Origin: Streptosporangiaceae bacterium
GTDB taxonomy: Bacteria; Actinomycetota; Actinomycetes; Streptosporangiales; Streptosporangiaceae
NCBI GenBank assembly: GCA_030045215.1
Contig: JASIBJ010000582.1
Coordinates: 1 to 5,163, forward strand
Length of the DNA: 5,163 nucleotides
Direction of reading: 5' to 3'
Positions within the stretch are counted from its first letter, which is position 1, and each line of letters opens with the position of its first letter. Below the pieces are notes generated by a model, which saw only the letters and a list, made by a program, of their open reading frames with translations, had not been told where the DNA came from and ran no database searches. The position numbers and the translations under genes were made by a program. Positions 1 through 4,934 of this stretch are shown piece by piece.

Positions 1-2
1 TC

Positions 3-314
3 GCCCGCTATCTCGCCGACGGCTCATGGCCAGGCCCCGGCATCGACATAGTTCCGTCCGATCCGATTCTCTGGGCACAACCCTCACGGCTCACGAGCAA
101 TTCGGAGCGTCCGACGCGTGGTCGCCTGCTGATGCGGGTCGGACGCTTCCTCGGGCCGGGCACCCTCGAGCTCATGCAAGCCGGTCACGTATTGCACGCC
201 GCATACCATTGGCGGCTCGTCCCCAACCGCAGCATCTCCGTCGCATCGGCCTCGCTCGCCGCGGCCGATCTTGGAGGTGGACCAGTCGCCCTCGTCTGGC
301 ACGCTAGGCGCTAA
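3..314 (+). CDS. C-terminal fragment of an unidentified protein (5' end outside window)
   Basis: The frame starting at base 3 is open from the window edge to a TAA at 312-314, giving 103 residues with no in-frame start needed. Third codon positions are mostly G/C, as in the real genes of this window. The end of the product is moderately hydrophobic and reads ...YHWRLVPNRSIS...GGGPVALVWHARR; around residues 44-60 it contains an RVGRFLGPGTLELMQAGH stretch. I do not recognise the family and see no catalytic motif, signal peptide or clear membrane helix. An internal ATG at 132 would give only 60 residues, and the open frame continues well upstream of it, so a truncated larger gene is more likely. 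Frames on the other phase and strand overlap it but have a poorer coding look. Function unknown. Confidence 0.42.
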   Translation, partial: ARYLADGSWPGPGIDIVPSDPILWAQPSRLTSNSERPTRGRLLMRVGRFLGPGTLELMQAGHVLHAAYHWRLVPNRSISVASASLAAADLGGGPVALVWHARR

Positions 315-363
315 GGCGACTTCGAACGCCAGGGGATCACTGGAAGATGTCCGCAGGCATCGT

Positions 364-383
364 GGCCATGGTGGGCCCATGCC
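364..383 (+). terminator. Candidate hairpin terminator after the first gene
   Basis: GGC (364-366) plus ATGG (368-371) pair with CCAT (377-380) plus GCC (381-383), leaving a bulged C at 367 and a 5-nt loop. It lies about 50 bases past the stop at 314. There is no T-tract, so it would be an actinobacterial-type hairpin terminator at best, and may be chance in GC-rich DNA. Confidence 0.25.
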
Positions 384-389
384 GTTGAC

Positions 390-570
390 AGGTTGTGCGG
401 ATCAGTGACGCCTACCAGCGCGGCGACCAACACGGCCCTGCCGTCGATCAACGTCGGGAATATTCCGGGCTATCTCGCCATCGCACCCAACGGCGAGACA
501 GTCTACGTTCGAACCTCGACTCGAATACGGTGACGCCGACCAGCAAGGCTGCCGTACATGGTGACATCCC
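390..570 (+). pseudogene. Frameshifted remnant of a YVTN-family beta-propeller repeat protein
   Basis: Seen: frame 3 (390-509) encodes ...GSVTPTSAATNTALP, then INVGNIPGYLAIAPNGETVYV; at about base 509 the similarity moves to frame 2, which continues SNLDSNTVTPTSKAA. Joined, this is the classic repeat order of YVTN propellers: a 'G(S/N)TVTPI.TATNTA' linker, 'I.VG..P..IAI.PNG.T.YV.N', then the next 'GSNTVTP' linker. One missing base at 507-511 restores a continuous reading. Without repair, frame 3 stops at TGA 531-533. Known: intact proteins of this family carry many such ~40-residue repeats and are usually secreted or surface-exposed. Here only about one and a half repeats survive, with no start, signal peptide or upstream repeats, so this is a decayed fragment. 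It lies directly upstream of the glycosyltransferase and ends within its leader. A sequencing error could explain the shift but not the missing remainder. Confidence 0.68.
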
Positions 571-587
571 GGTCCTAAGGTATGTAC

Positions 588-596
588 GGGGAAGGA
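588..596 (+). promoter_or_regulatory. Ribosome binding site of the GT39 glycosyltransferase
   Basis: A purine run GGGGAAGGA ends 7 bases before ATG 604, supporting that start over upstream alternatives. A second ATG follows immediately at 607 and would be served almost as well. A TAAGGT hexamer at 576-581 fits an actinobacterial -10 element, which would give a very short leader, but no convincing -35 accompanies it. Confidence 0.65.
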
Positions 597-603
597 CGAA
601 CCG

Positions 604-2187
604 ATGATGCGGTGGGCTGTTCCGCAGCGCGCCCGGTCCGCGGGTCCTGACACCGAGCGCGCGCCGCACGCAAGCACGGGTGGAACGGCGCCATCGGCCG
701 AACTCGAGCCGGTCGACCGGCGCGTGATCTGGGTGGGTGGCATCGTCTTCGCCGTGTTGATGGCGCTGTCGACTCGGTACGGCTTTCACCGCGACGAGCT
801 GTACTTCCTGGCCTGCGCTCAGCACCTGCAGGCCAGTTACGTGGACCAGCCCGTGCTGACGCCGCTGCTGGCGTGGGTGTCGCTGAAGCTGTTCGGCGTG
901 TCCCTGCTTGGCCTGCGGCTCTGGCCCGCGCTCGCAGCCTGGGCCACGGTAGTTGTCAGCGGGCTGGCTGCCCGCGAGTTCGGCGGCGGCCGCCGCGCGC
1001 AGCTGCTGGCCGCGATCGCGACCGCTACGATGCCAGCCTTGCTCGCCATCGACCATCTGTTCGGTCCGACGGCGTTCGACACACTCGCCTGGTCGGGCCT
1101 GGCGCTCATCGTCGCCAGGATCGGGCGAACCGGCAACACCCGCTGGTGGGTGGCCGCCGGCCTGGTTCTCGGACTAGGGCTGGCTAATAAGCACAGCGTG
1201 GGACTCTTCGCCGTCGCGCTACTGGCCGGCGCGCTGCTCAGCGGCGCCTGGCGGCTAGTCGGGAACCGCTGGCTGCTGGCCGGCGCCGTGATCGCGGCTG
1301 CTTTCACCATCCCCGACATCTGGTGGCAGGCACAGCACCAGTGGGCGACGATCGCCATGACCCGGGCGCTGAACCAGGAAAACGGCGGCCTCGGCAACCT
1401 CAGCAGCTGGATAGTCGGCCAGCTGATCATGACGGCTGTCGCGCTCGTGTGGGTCTGGGCGGCCGGGCTGCGCTGGCTCTGGCGGTCCGAGCGGCCGCTG
1501 TGGCGGGCGCTGGCATTTGCGTACGGGCTGCTGTTCGTCTTCTTCGCGCTCACCACCGGCGCGAAGATCTACTACCTGGCCGGGGCTTACGTCTACCTGC
1601 TCGCGGCCGGCGCGGTGGCCATCGACCGATGGCTGGCAGCCCGGCCAGGCCGCCTCCGCAACGTGCTGCTGACGACCGCGGCTTGCACCGCGGTGGCGCT
1701 GCCGATCGTGCTGCCGGTGCTGCCCGCCGCCGACATCGGCTGGACCTACAGGCTGAACCAGGATCCCGCCGAGTCGATCGGCTGGCCCCAGCTCGTCAGC
1801 TCTGTCAGAGCGGTCTGGGCCTCGCTACCGCCTCGGCAGCGGGCCAGTGCGGTGATCTTCACTGCTAACTACGGCGAGGCCAGCGCCATCAACCTGCTGG
1901 GCAGAGGGACCGGCCTGCCTGAGGCCGTGAGCGGGCACAACACCTACTGGTGGTGGGGACCAGGCAACCCCCGCGCCACGACCGTGCTGGCCGTCATGCC
2001 GGGGCCGATCAGCGGGACCGGCTACAACGCCTACCTGCACCAGTTCTTCACCAGCGTGCAGACAGTGGCCACGCTTTCCAACCCGTACGGCATCCGCAAT
2101 CAGGAGTGGCACGGCCACGTCTACCTGTGCACCGGTCCGCGCCGACCGTGGGCCCAGCTCTGGCCCCAGCTGCGTCACTATGGCTGA
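604..2187 (+). CDS. GT39/ArnT-like polytopic membrane glycosyltransferase
   Basis: The 527-residue product looks like a GT-C fold glycosyltransferase of the PMT/ArnT type (family GT39), which moves a sugar from a polyprenyl-phosphate donor to an acceptor on the outer face of the membrane. Seen: a ~40-residue hydrophilic N-terminus, a first helix at about 41-57, then an acidic loop motif GFHRDELYFL with Asp64-Glu65, where this family places its catalytic acidic residue. A second conserved loop, YVDQPVLTPLLAW (79-91), corresponds to the family's D-x-P-P-type motif. About ten to twelve hydrophobic helices run to ~374. The remaining ~150 residues are mostly hydrophilic, with a conserved-looking NYGEASAINLLGRG (422-435) and SGHNTYWWWGPGN (443-455). 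Length is normal for the subgroup. The start is chosen from the RBS. The donor sugar and acceptor cannot be told from sequence. Its neighbours are remnants and a divergent small gene, so it appears monocistronic. Confidence 0.88.
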   Translation: MMRWAVPQRARSAGPDTERAPHASTGGTAPSAELEPVDRRVIWVGGIVFAVLMALSTRYGFHRDELYFLACAQHLQASYVDQPVLTPLLAWVSLKLFGVSLLGLRLWPALAAWATVVVSGLAAREFGGGRRAQLLAAIATATMPALLAIDHLFGPTAFDTLAWSGLALIVARIGRTGNTRWWVAAGLVLGLGLANKHSVGLFAVALLAGALLSGAWRLVGNRWLLAGAVIAAAFTIPDIWWQAQHQWATIAMTRALNQENGGLGNLSSWIVGQLIMTAVALVWVWAAGLRWLWRSERPLWRALAFAYGLLFVFFALTTGAKIYYLAGAYVYLLAAGAVAIDRWLAARPGRLRNVLLTTAACTAVALPIVLPVLPAADIGWTYRLNQDPAESIGWPQLVSSVRAVWASLPPRQRASAVIFTANYGEASAINLLGRGTGLPEAVSGHNTYWWWGPGNPRATTVLAVMPGPISGTGYNAYLHQFFTSVQTVATLSNPYGIRNQEWHGHVYLCTGPRRPWAQLWPQLRHYG

Positions 2188-2204
2188 CAGCCGAGCCATC
2201 AGCA

Positions 2205-2242
2205 CGCGGGATCCGCCTTCCGGCAGACCCGCGGGGGGGGGG
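2205..2242 (+). repeat. Nested hairpin running into a ten-G homopolymer
   Basis: CGCGGG (2205-2210) pairs with CCCGCG (2228-2233), and inside it GCC (2215-2217) pairs with GGC (2222-2224) around a TTCC loop. The right arm runs into a homopolymer of ten G at 2233-2242. A further 6-bp inverted repeat, ATGGCT/AGCCAT (2180-2185/2194-2199), overlaps the glycosyltransferase stop codon. The position just after the gene suits transcript termination or mRNA 3'-end protection. The G-tract is also a slippage-prone site and a place where assemblies often miscount. Confidence 0.5.
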
Positions 2243-2263
2243 TGTCGCTGAGACGGCACGGCT

Positions 2264-2304
2264 GGCAGGCCCGCGACCATCCACCAGCCTCGCGGGCCAC
2301 TGCC
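2264..2304 (+). terminator. Candidate hairpin terminator downstream of the glycosyltransferase
   Basis: GGCCCGCGA (2268-2276) is perfectly repeated in inverted order at TCGCGGGCC (2290-2298) with a 13-nt loop. The stem can be extended by GGCA (2264-2267) with TGCC (2301-2304) across a 2-nt bulge. It begins 77 bases after the stop at 2187. No T-tract follows, as is common for actinobacterial hairpin terminators. It lies between two genes that converge on it (604-2187 on +, 2440-2766 on -), so it could serve both. Confidence 0.42.
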
Positions 2305-2381
2305 GCGATCCGGACCGGCCAAGTGGCCCGAGAGGCCGCTGACCCTCTGCCCGACGGCGCAAACGCGAGTGAGCCTACGAA

Positions 2382-2396
2382 GGGCGGGGTTCGCCC
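2382..2396 (-). terminator. Small hairpin downstream of the GYD gene
   Basis: GGGCG (2382-2386) and CGCCC (2392-2396) form a 5-bp stem with a 5-nt loop. Read on the minus strand it lies 44 bases after the stop of the GYD gene and is followed by a short T-containing stretch (TTCGT). It is weak and could be chance. Confidence 0.28.
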
Positions 2397-2439
2397 GGTC
2401 GCTCCCCGTCACATCGGAGTGGACAATCGCGACAGGTTG

Positions 2440-2766
2440 TCAGGCGCCGGGCGGCTGGTAGGCGATCCCCTTGGCACGATCAGCAATCGCGATGAGATCG
2501 CTGGCCTCGATCAATTCATGCGTCTCGAAACGCGTGAACGCGCCCGAACTAGTGGCGGCCAGGCTCACCGCCGCCATGGTGTGTGAGTCAGGCAGAACGA
2601 AGACGCCCGCACCGTCGTATTGTCCGAACATCCAGTAGTACGACTCCAGGCTGCCCCCAACCGACTCGGCCAGTTCTCGCACCACCGCCGCCCGGTCGGA
2701 GGGCTTCGCGAGGAACCGTCTGATCGTCTCGCCGGTGACGCTGAACAGAACCAGGTACTTTGTCAC
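2440..2766 (-). CDS. GYD domain protein
   Basis: The 108-residue product matches the GYD-domain family, small actinobacterial and proteobacterial proteins with a ferredoxin-like dimeric alpha/beta look and no established reaction. Seen: VTKYLVLFSVTGETIRRF at the start, PSDRAAVVRELAESVGGS (22-39), ESYYWMFGQYDGAGVF (41-56) with the family's G-Y-D signature present as Q49-Y50-D51, then a SLAATSSGAFTRFETHEL stretch (68-85). All parts of the domain are present and the length is normal. I chose the GTG at 2766 because the family begins with (M)TKY(L/V); a GTG at 2775 and an ATG at 2853 are in frame but would add residues unlike the family, and the latter lies upstream of the predicted promoter. A G-rich stretch precedes the GTG. 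It is transcribed away from the IS debris. A role in small-molecule or stress handling is only a guess. Confidence 0.88.
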   Translation of the reverse strand: MTKYLVLFSVTGETIRRFLAKPSDRAAVVRELAESVGGSLESYYWMFGQYDGAGVFVLPDSHTMAAVSLAATSSGAFTRFETHELIEASDLIAIADRAKGIAYQPPGA

Positions 2767-2786
2767 TGCGACCACCCCCCGAGCGC

Positions 2787-2805
2787 AACCACGCAGGTCG
2801 TGGTT
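2787..2805 (-). promoter_or_regulatory. Perfect 7-bp inverted repeat in the GYD leader (operator or RNA hairpin)
   Basis: AACCACG (2787-2793) and CGTGGTT (2799-2805) are exact inverted copies around a 5-nt centre. The repeat lies between the predicted transcription start (~2811) and the GTG start at 2766, ending 20 bases before the start codon. It could be a dimeric repressor site or a leader hairpin affecting translation. Read on the + strand it is followed by TTTCTCT, so it could also stop transcripts arriving from the GYD side. Confidence 0.45.
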
Positions 2806-2817
2806 TCTCTGCCGGCC

Positions 2818-2846
2818 AGTATCGCGCTCAACGTCCTCAGCCTCAA
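2818..2846 (-). promoter_or_regulatory. Predicted sigma-70-type promoter of the GYD gene
   Basis: On the minus strand, TTGAGG (2846-2841) is followed after exactly 17 bases by GATACT (2823-2818). Each box matches four of six consensus bases. Transcription would start near 2811, leaving a ~45-base leader that holds the 7-bp inverted repeat. Call rests on motif and spacing only. Confidence 0.42.
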
Positions 2847-2893
2847 CCGCCATGTCCGAAAGCGCGATGACACGTGTAAATGATCGTGGCGGT
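2846..2893. repeat. Spaced inverted repeat and palindrome at the putative IS256 end
   Basis: ACCGCCA (2846-2852) and TGGCGGT (2887-2893) are inverted copies 34 bases apart, and between them ACACGTGT (2870-2877) is a perfect 8-bp palindrome. The right arm touches the IS256 stop codon. The set may belong to the IS terminal region, but the opposite end of the element is lost, so this cannot be verified by pairing ends. Confidence 0.35.
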
Positions 2894-3110
2894 CATGGGG
2901 TCGGGATTCGTCCGTCGAAGTAGATCGTGAATGCCTGCAGCGCCTGTTTCCACCCGTTGCTGCGGATCCCGGTGTTCGGGGTCCGGTAGTCCCCCAGGTT
3001 CCGCACGGCCAGGTAGAGCACCTTGAGTGCGGCCAGCTCGGATGGGAACTGGCCGGGGTTGCCGGTCACTTTCCGCAGCCGGGAGTTCATCGACTCGATC
3101 AGGTTCGTAC
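2893..3110 (-). pseudogene. IS256-family (mutator-type) transposase, C-terminal remnant
   Basis: The minus-strand frame ending at TGA (2895-2893) encodes about 71 residues that match the end of IS256-family transposases: TNLIESMNSRLRKVTGN, GQFPSELAALKVLYLAVRN (a very typical block), then GWKQALQAFTIYFDGRIPTP. Known: full-length members have about 400 residues and use a DDE-type catalytic triad; the T-T-N-x-x-E-S block near the C-terminus is represented here by GTNLIES. Upstream of this block (beyond about 3110) the frame stays open, but its translation no longer resembles the family and it overlaps the IS110 fragment. The catalytic aspartates and DNA-binding region are gone, so the gene is inactive. 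Loss probably came with the IS110 junction. Confidence 0.87.
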
Positions 3111-3154
3111 CCGGTATGAAAGGCCTGGTCAGCAGTGGTGAAGGGAGCTGGCTG

Positions 3155-3343
3155 GTGGTCAGGTATATCGGCATGGATGTGCACCGCGAGTTCGCGCAGC
3201 TCGCGGTGGTCGAGCGCGGCCTGCTCCGCGACGACGGCCGCATCGGCGTGACGCCCGAGGCGCTGCGGGAGTGGGCAGCGAGCCTGCGCGCCGATGACCA
3301 GGTGGCGCTGGAGGCCACCGGCAACAGCGACGCGATCACCAGG
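3155..3343 (+). pseudogene. IS110-family transposase, N-terminal remnant
   Basis: From GTG 3155 the frame reads VVRYIGMDVHREFAQLAVVE, then GRIGVTPEALREWAASLR and DDQVALEATGNSDAI, the standard N-terminus of IS110-family DEDD transposases. The first catalytic Asp (residue 8, in GMDVH) and the Glu in LEATGN (residue 53) are present. After about residue 63 the similarity fades and the frame runs to a stop at 3440-3442 without the K-T-D-x-x-D-A block that carries the next acidic residues, or the C-terminal serine domain. Family members have about 350-400 residues, so over 80% is missing. A GAAGGGAG ribosome site (3140-3147) lies 7 bases before the GTG, indicating that a little of the original upstream sequence remains. 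The ATG at 3173 is an alternative start. Inactive. Confidence 0.85.
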
Positions 3344-3575
3344 GCTGTCTCGGACGTGCAGGTCACGGTGTCCGCGCCAGATCAGCGGCCAGGCGACAGC
3401 TTCGCGGAATTGCGCCTTCATCGGTGCGACGCGGGTCAGTAGCCGCAGCCAAAAAAGGGCCGGATGCGCCGATTCGCGTGACCTCCGTCCCTGGCAGCCT
3501 GATAGCTCGCCAGGAGACTCTGGTTAGGCGCAGCGTGTTGGCCTTTGCTTGCTGCACTGCTGTGCGCGGGCCGCC
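3344..3575. other. Non-coding stretch between IS110 remnant and acyltransferase gene
   Basis: No frame here resembles a known protein; short open frames on both strands have no family signature. The tail of the IS110 frame (to 3442) is translated noise. A run of six A at 3451-3456 would read as six T on the minus strand but follows only a 3-bp stem there. A hairpin at 3490-3514 is listed separately. Confidence 0.5.
3490..3514 (+). repeat. Hairpin upstream of the acyltransferase gene
   Basis: CCTGGC (3490-3495) pairs with GCCAGG (3509-3514), and AGC (3496-3498) with GCT (3505-3507), with one bulged C and a CTGATA loop. Its right arm can instead pair as CCAG (3510-3513) with CTGG (3520-3523), so two mutually exclusive folds exist. 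It lies 75 bases before the ATG. It may end read-through from the IS debris or be part of a leader; nothing decides between these. Confidence 0.35.
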
Positions 3576-3582
3576 GGAGGAG
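3576..3582 (+). promoter_or_regulatory. Strong ribosome binding site of the acyltransferase gene
   Basis: GGAGGAG lies 7 bases before ATG 3590, an almost ideal Shine-Dalgarno. It falls inside the coding frame that would begin at ATG 3545, and so argues for the 3590 start. Confidence 0.85.
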
Positions 3583-3589
3583 CTTCCGC

Positions 3590-4915
3590 ATGGAACGTAA
3601 TCGCTACGCGGACCTGTTGAGGGTCTTCGCGATCGGTGCCGTGGTATATGGCCACTGGCTGCTAACCAGCGTGACCTACCGGCATGGTCAGCTGTCCGGC
3701 CTCGACGCCCTGGAGTATGTCAGCTGGGGCCGGTGGGTCACCTGGCCGTTCCAGGTGATGCCATTGTTCTTCCTGGTCGGTGGCTATGTTGACGCCCGGT
3801 CGTGGACGGCGCACCGAGCGCGGGGCGAGACCTGGACCGAGTGGGTGCGGGCCCGCGCCATGCGACTGCTGTGGCCTACCGCCGTGTACGTGCTCGTCGC
3901 GGTCCTGGCCGTGATCGCCGCGCGAGCCGCGGGAGTCGGCCCGGTGGAGCTCGCCCAGGCTGGCTGGCTCGTTGCCCTGCAGCTGTGGTTCCTGCCCGCC
4001 TACCTGCTGCTCGTCGCGCTCACGCCGGTGCTGCTGGCCATCTACCGACGCTATGGCCTGGCGATGCCCATCGCCATGGCCCTCGGGGCTGGTGCAGTCG
4101 ACGCGGCAGTCCTGGGCCCGCACCTGCACGTCATCGGCTACGCGAACTACCTGTTCGTGTGGGGCTCGATGTACGTGTGGGGCTTCGGCTGGCAGGATGG
4201 CAGCCTGACGCGGCCGTGGTGGCGCCCCTACGCGATGTCCGCTTGCGGCGGGGTCGCCCTGGCCGCCTTGGTGACCTGGAGTCCGTTCCCGGTGGACATG
4301 ATCGGCGCGGGTGAGCGGATCACCAACACCTCTCCGCCGTCGATTGCGCTTCTGGCCTTCGCCGCCGCTCAGTGCGGACTCGTGCTGGCAGCAGCACCAG
4401 CGATGTCGCGGCTGCTCAGAAGACCTCGGCTATGGCGGCTGGTCAGCAGGGTCAATACCACGGTGATGACCGTCTACCTCTGGCACATGATGCCGGTCAT
4501 CGTGATTGCCGTGGCCTTCTACCCGAGCGGGATCGTGCCGCAGCCAGCCATCGGGACCGGGGAGTGGTGGCTGCTGCGCCTGGCCTGGTGGGCGTTGCTC
4601 ACTGTCGTGCTGCTTCCGCTGATCATGCTCGTCATGTGGGCCGAACGGCCGATGAAGCGCCTTCCCGCCGGCATCGGGACCACCAGGTCCTGGTCGCCGG
4701 CAGTGCTCGCGTTCGGTCTCGCCGCGAGCATGACCGGCCTGGCCAAGCTCGCGATCGGCGGGTTCGCCCCTGGCGGCCAGCCGCCGGCGCTTGTCCTTGC
4801 GGCATTTGCCGTGGGCGTGGTATCCGTGTTGCTCACGGGTCGCGCTCCGCCGCAGGCTGCTGAGTCGGCTGCGACCCGCGAGAAGGGCCCGGATGCCTCG
4901 CGCGCAGCCGCCTGA
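3590..4915 (+). CDS. Acyltransferase-3 family integral membrane protein
   Basis: The 441-residue product is a polytopic acyltransferase-3 (OafA/WecH-like) protein, a family that moves acetyl or other acyl groups onto sugars, lipids or peptides at the membrane. Seen: MERNRYADLLRVFAIGAVVYGHW at the N-terminus contains the family's R-x10-H motif as Arg11 and His22. FFLVGGYVDARSW (60-72) and the charged RARAMRLLWPT (87-97) are the next family blocks. About ten hydrophobic helices follow, including WLVALQLWFLPAYLLLVALT (126-145) and the late TVYLWHMMP block (294-302). The last ~25 residues are hydrophilic. The ATG at 3590 is preferred over 3545 because of the GGAGGAG site and because family proteins begin this way. 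It converges with the acyl-CoA ligase, 19 bases apart. The acyl acceptor is unknown. A surface-polysaccharide or glycolipid target is possible, given the glycosyltransferase nearby. Confidence 0.9.
   Translation: MERNRYADLLRVFAIGAVVYGHWLLTSVTYRHGQLSGLDALEYVSWGRWVTWPFQVMPLFFLVGGYVDARSWTAHRARGETWTEWVRARAMRLLWPTAVYVLVAVLAVIAARAAGVGPVELAQAGWLVALQLWFLPAYLLLVALTPVLLAIYRRYGLAMPIAMALGAGAVDAAVLGPHLHVIGYANYLFVWGSMYVWGFGWQDGSLTRPWWRPYAMSACGGVALAALVTWSPFPVDMIGAGERITNTSPPSIALLAFAAAQCGLVLAAAPAMSRLLRRPRLWRLVSRVNTTVMTVYLWHMMPVIVIAVAFYPSGIVPQPAIGTGEWWLLRLAWWALLTVVLLPLIMLVMWAERPMKRLPAGIGTTRSWSPAVLAFGLAASMTGLAKLAIGGFAPGGQPPALVLAAFAVGVVSVLLTGRAPPQAAESAATREKGPDASRAAA
4836..4878 (-). terminator. Inverted repeat inside the acyltransferase 3' end, possible terminator for the convergent gene
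   Basis: CGGGTCGC (4836-4843) and GCGACCCG (4871-4878) are perfect 8-bp inverted copies with a 27-nt loop. The repeat is within the last 27 codons of the acyltransferase but lies 56 bases past the stop of the minus-strand ligase, where a terminator would be expected. The 19-base gap between the two genes holds no hairpin of its own. No T-tract is visible. Confidence 0.28.
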
Positions 4916-4934
4916 CGACAAGGACCCTGCTTGA

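Larger units (their letters stand above)
2850..3343. mobile_element. Insertion-sequence debris: IS256-family 3' end joined to IS110-family 5' end
   Basis: Two transposase fragments of different families lie back to back on opposite strands with their truncated or start ends about 45 bases apart (about 3110 to 3155). Neither is complete, so the block is dead debris from at least two insertion and deletion events. The left limit is set loosely: past the IS256 stop, the minus strand carries TTTACAC (2879-2873), a motif I associate with the ends of related IS256 elements, and then a run up to about 2850. The right limit is where IS110 similarity fades. No terminal inverted repeat pair or target duplication can be shown. 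Confidence 0.6.

Noticed and set aside
26..307. Alternative + strand frame (93 codons) over the first gene
   Set aside because: Arg-rich composition without domain features; frame 3 is open to the window edge and looks more protein-like.
385..390. Perfect TTGACA as a -35 box
   Set aside because: No acceptable -10 hexamer 16-18 bases downstream, and the next gene starts over 200 bases away.
448..1056. Minus-strand open frame of 202 codons
   Set aside because: Gln/Arg/His-rich, no family resemblance, overlaps the YVTN remnant and the glycosyltransferase start.
837..1556. Long minus-strand open frame (239 codons) inside the glycosyltransferase gene
   Set aside because: Low-complexity Ser/Arg/Pro/Ala product, antisense to a clear membrane protein; a typical shadow of GC-rich codon bias.
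2767..2853. Longer N-terminus for the GYD protein, starting at ATG 2853
   Set aside because: The added residues do not resemble the family, and they cover the predicted promoter and inverted repeat.
3023..3154. Upstream extension of the IS110 frame from ATG 3023
   Set aside because: It is antisense to the IS256 remnant; the IS110 product starts at GTG 3155 with its own RBS.
2843..3421. Minus-strand open frame of 192 codons across the IS block
   Set aside because: It is out of phase with the IS256 remnant and antisense to the IS110 remnant; no similarity recognised.
3451..3456. Six-A run as a minus-strand intrinsic terminator
   Set aside because: Only a ~3-bp stem precedes it on that strand, and no minus-strand gene lies upstream.
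3802..4314. Alternate-frame open frame (170 codons) inside the acyltransferase gene
   Set aside because: Arg/Ala/Gly-rich shadow of the real frame.
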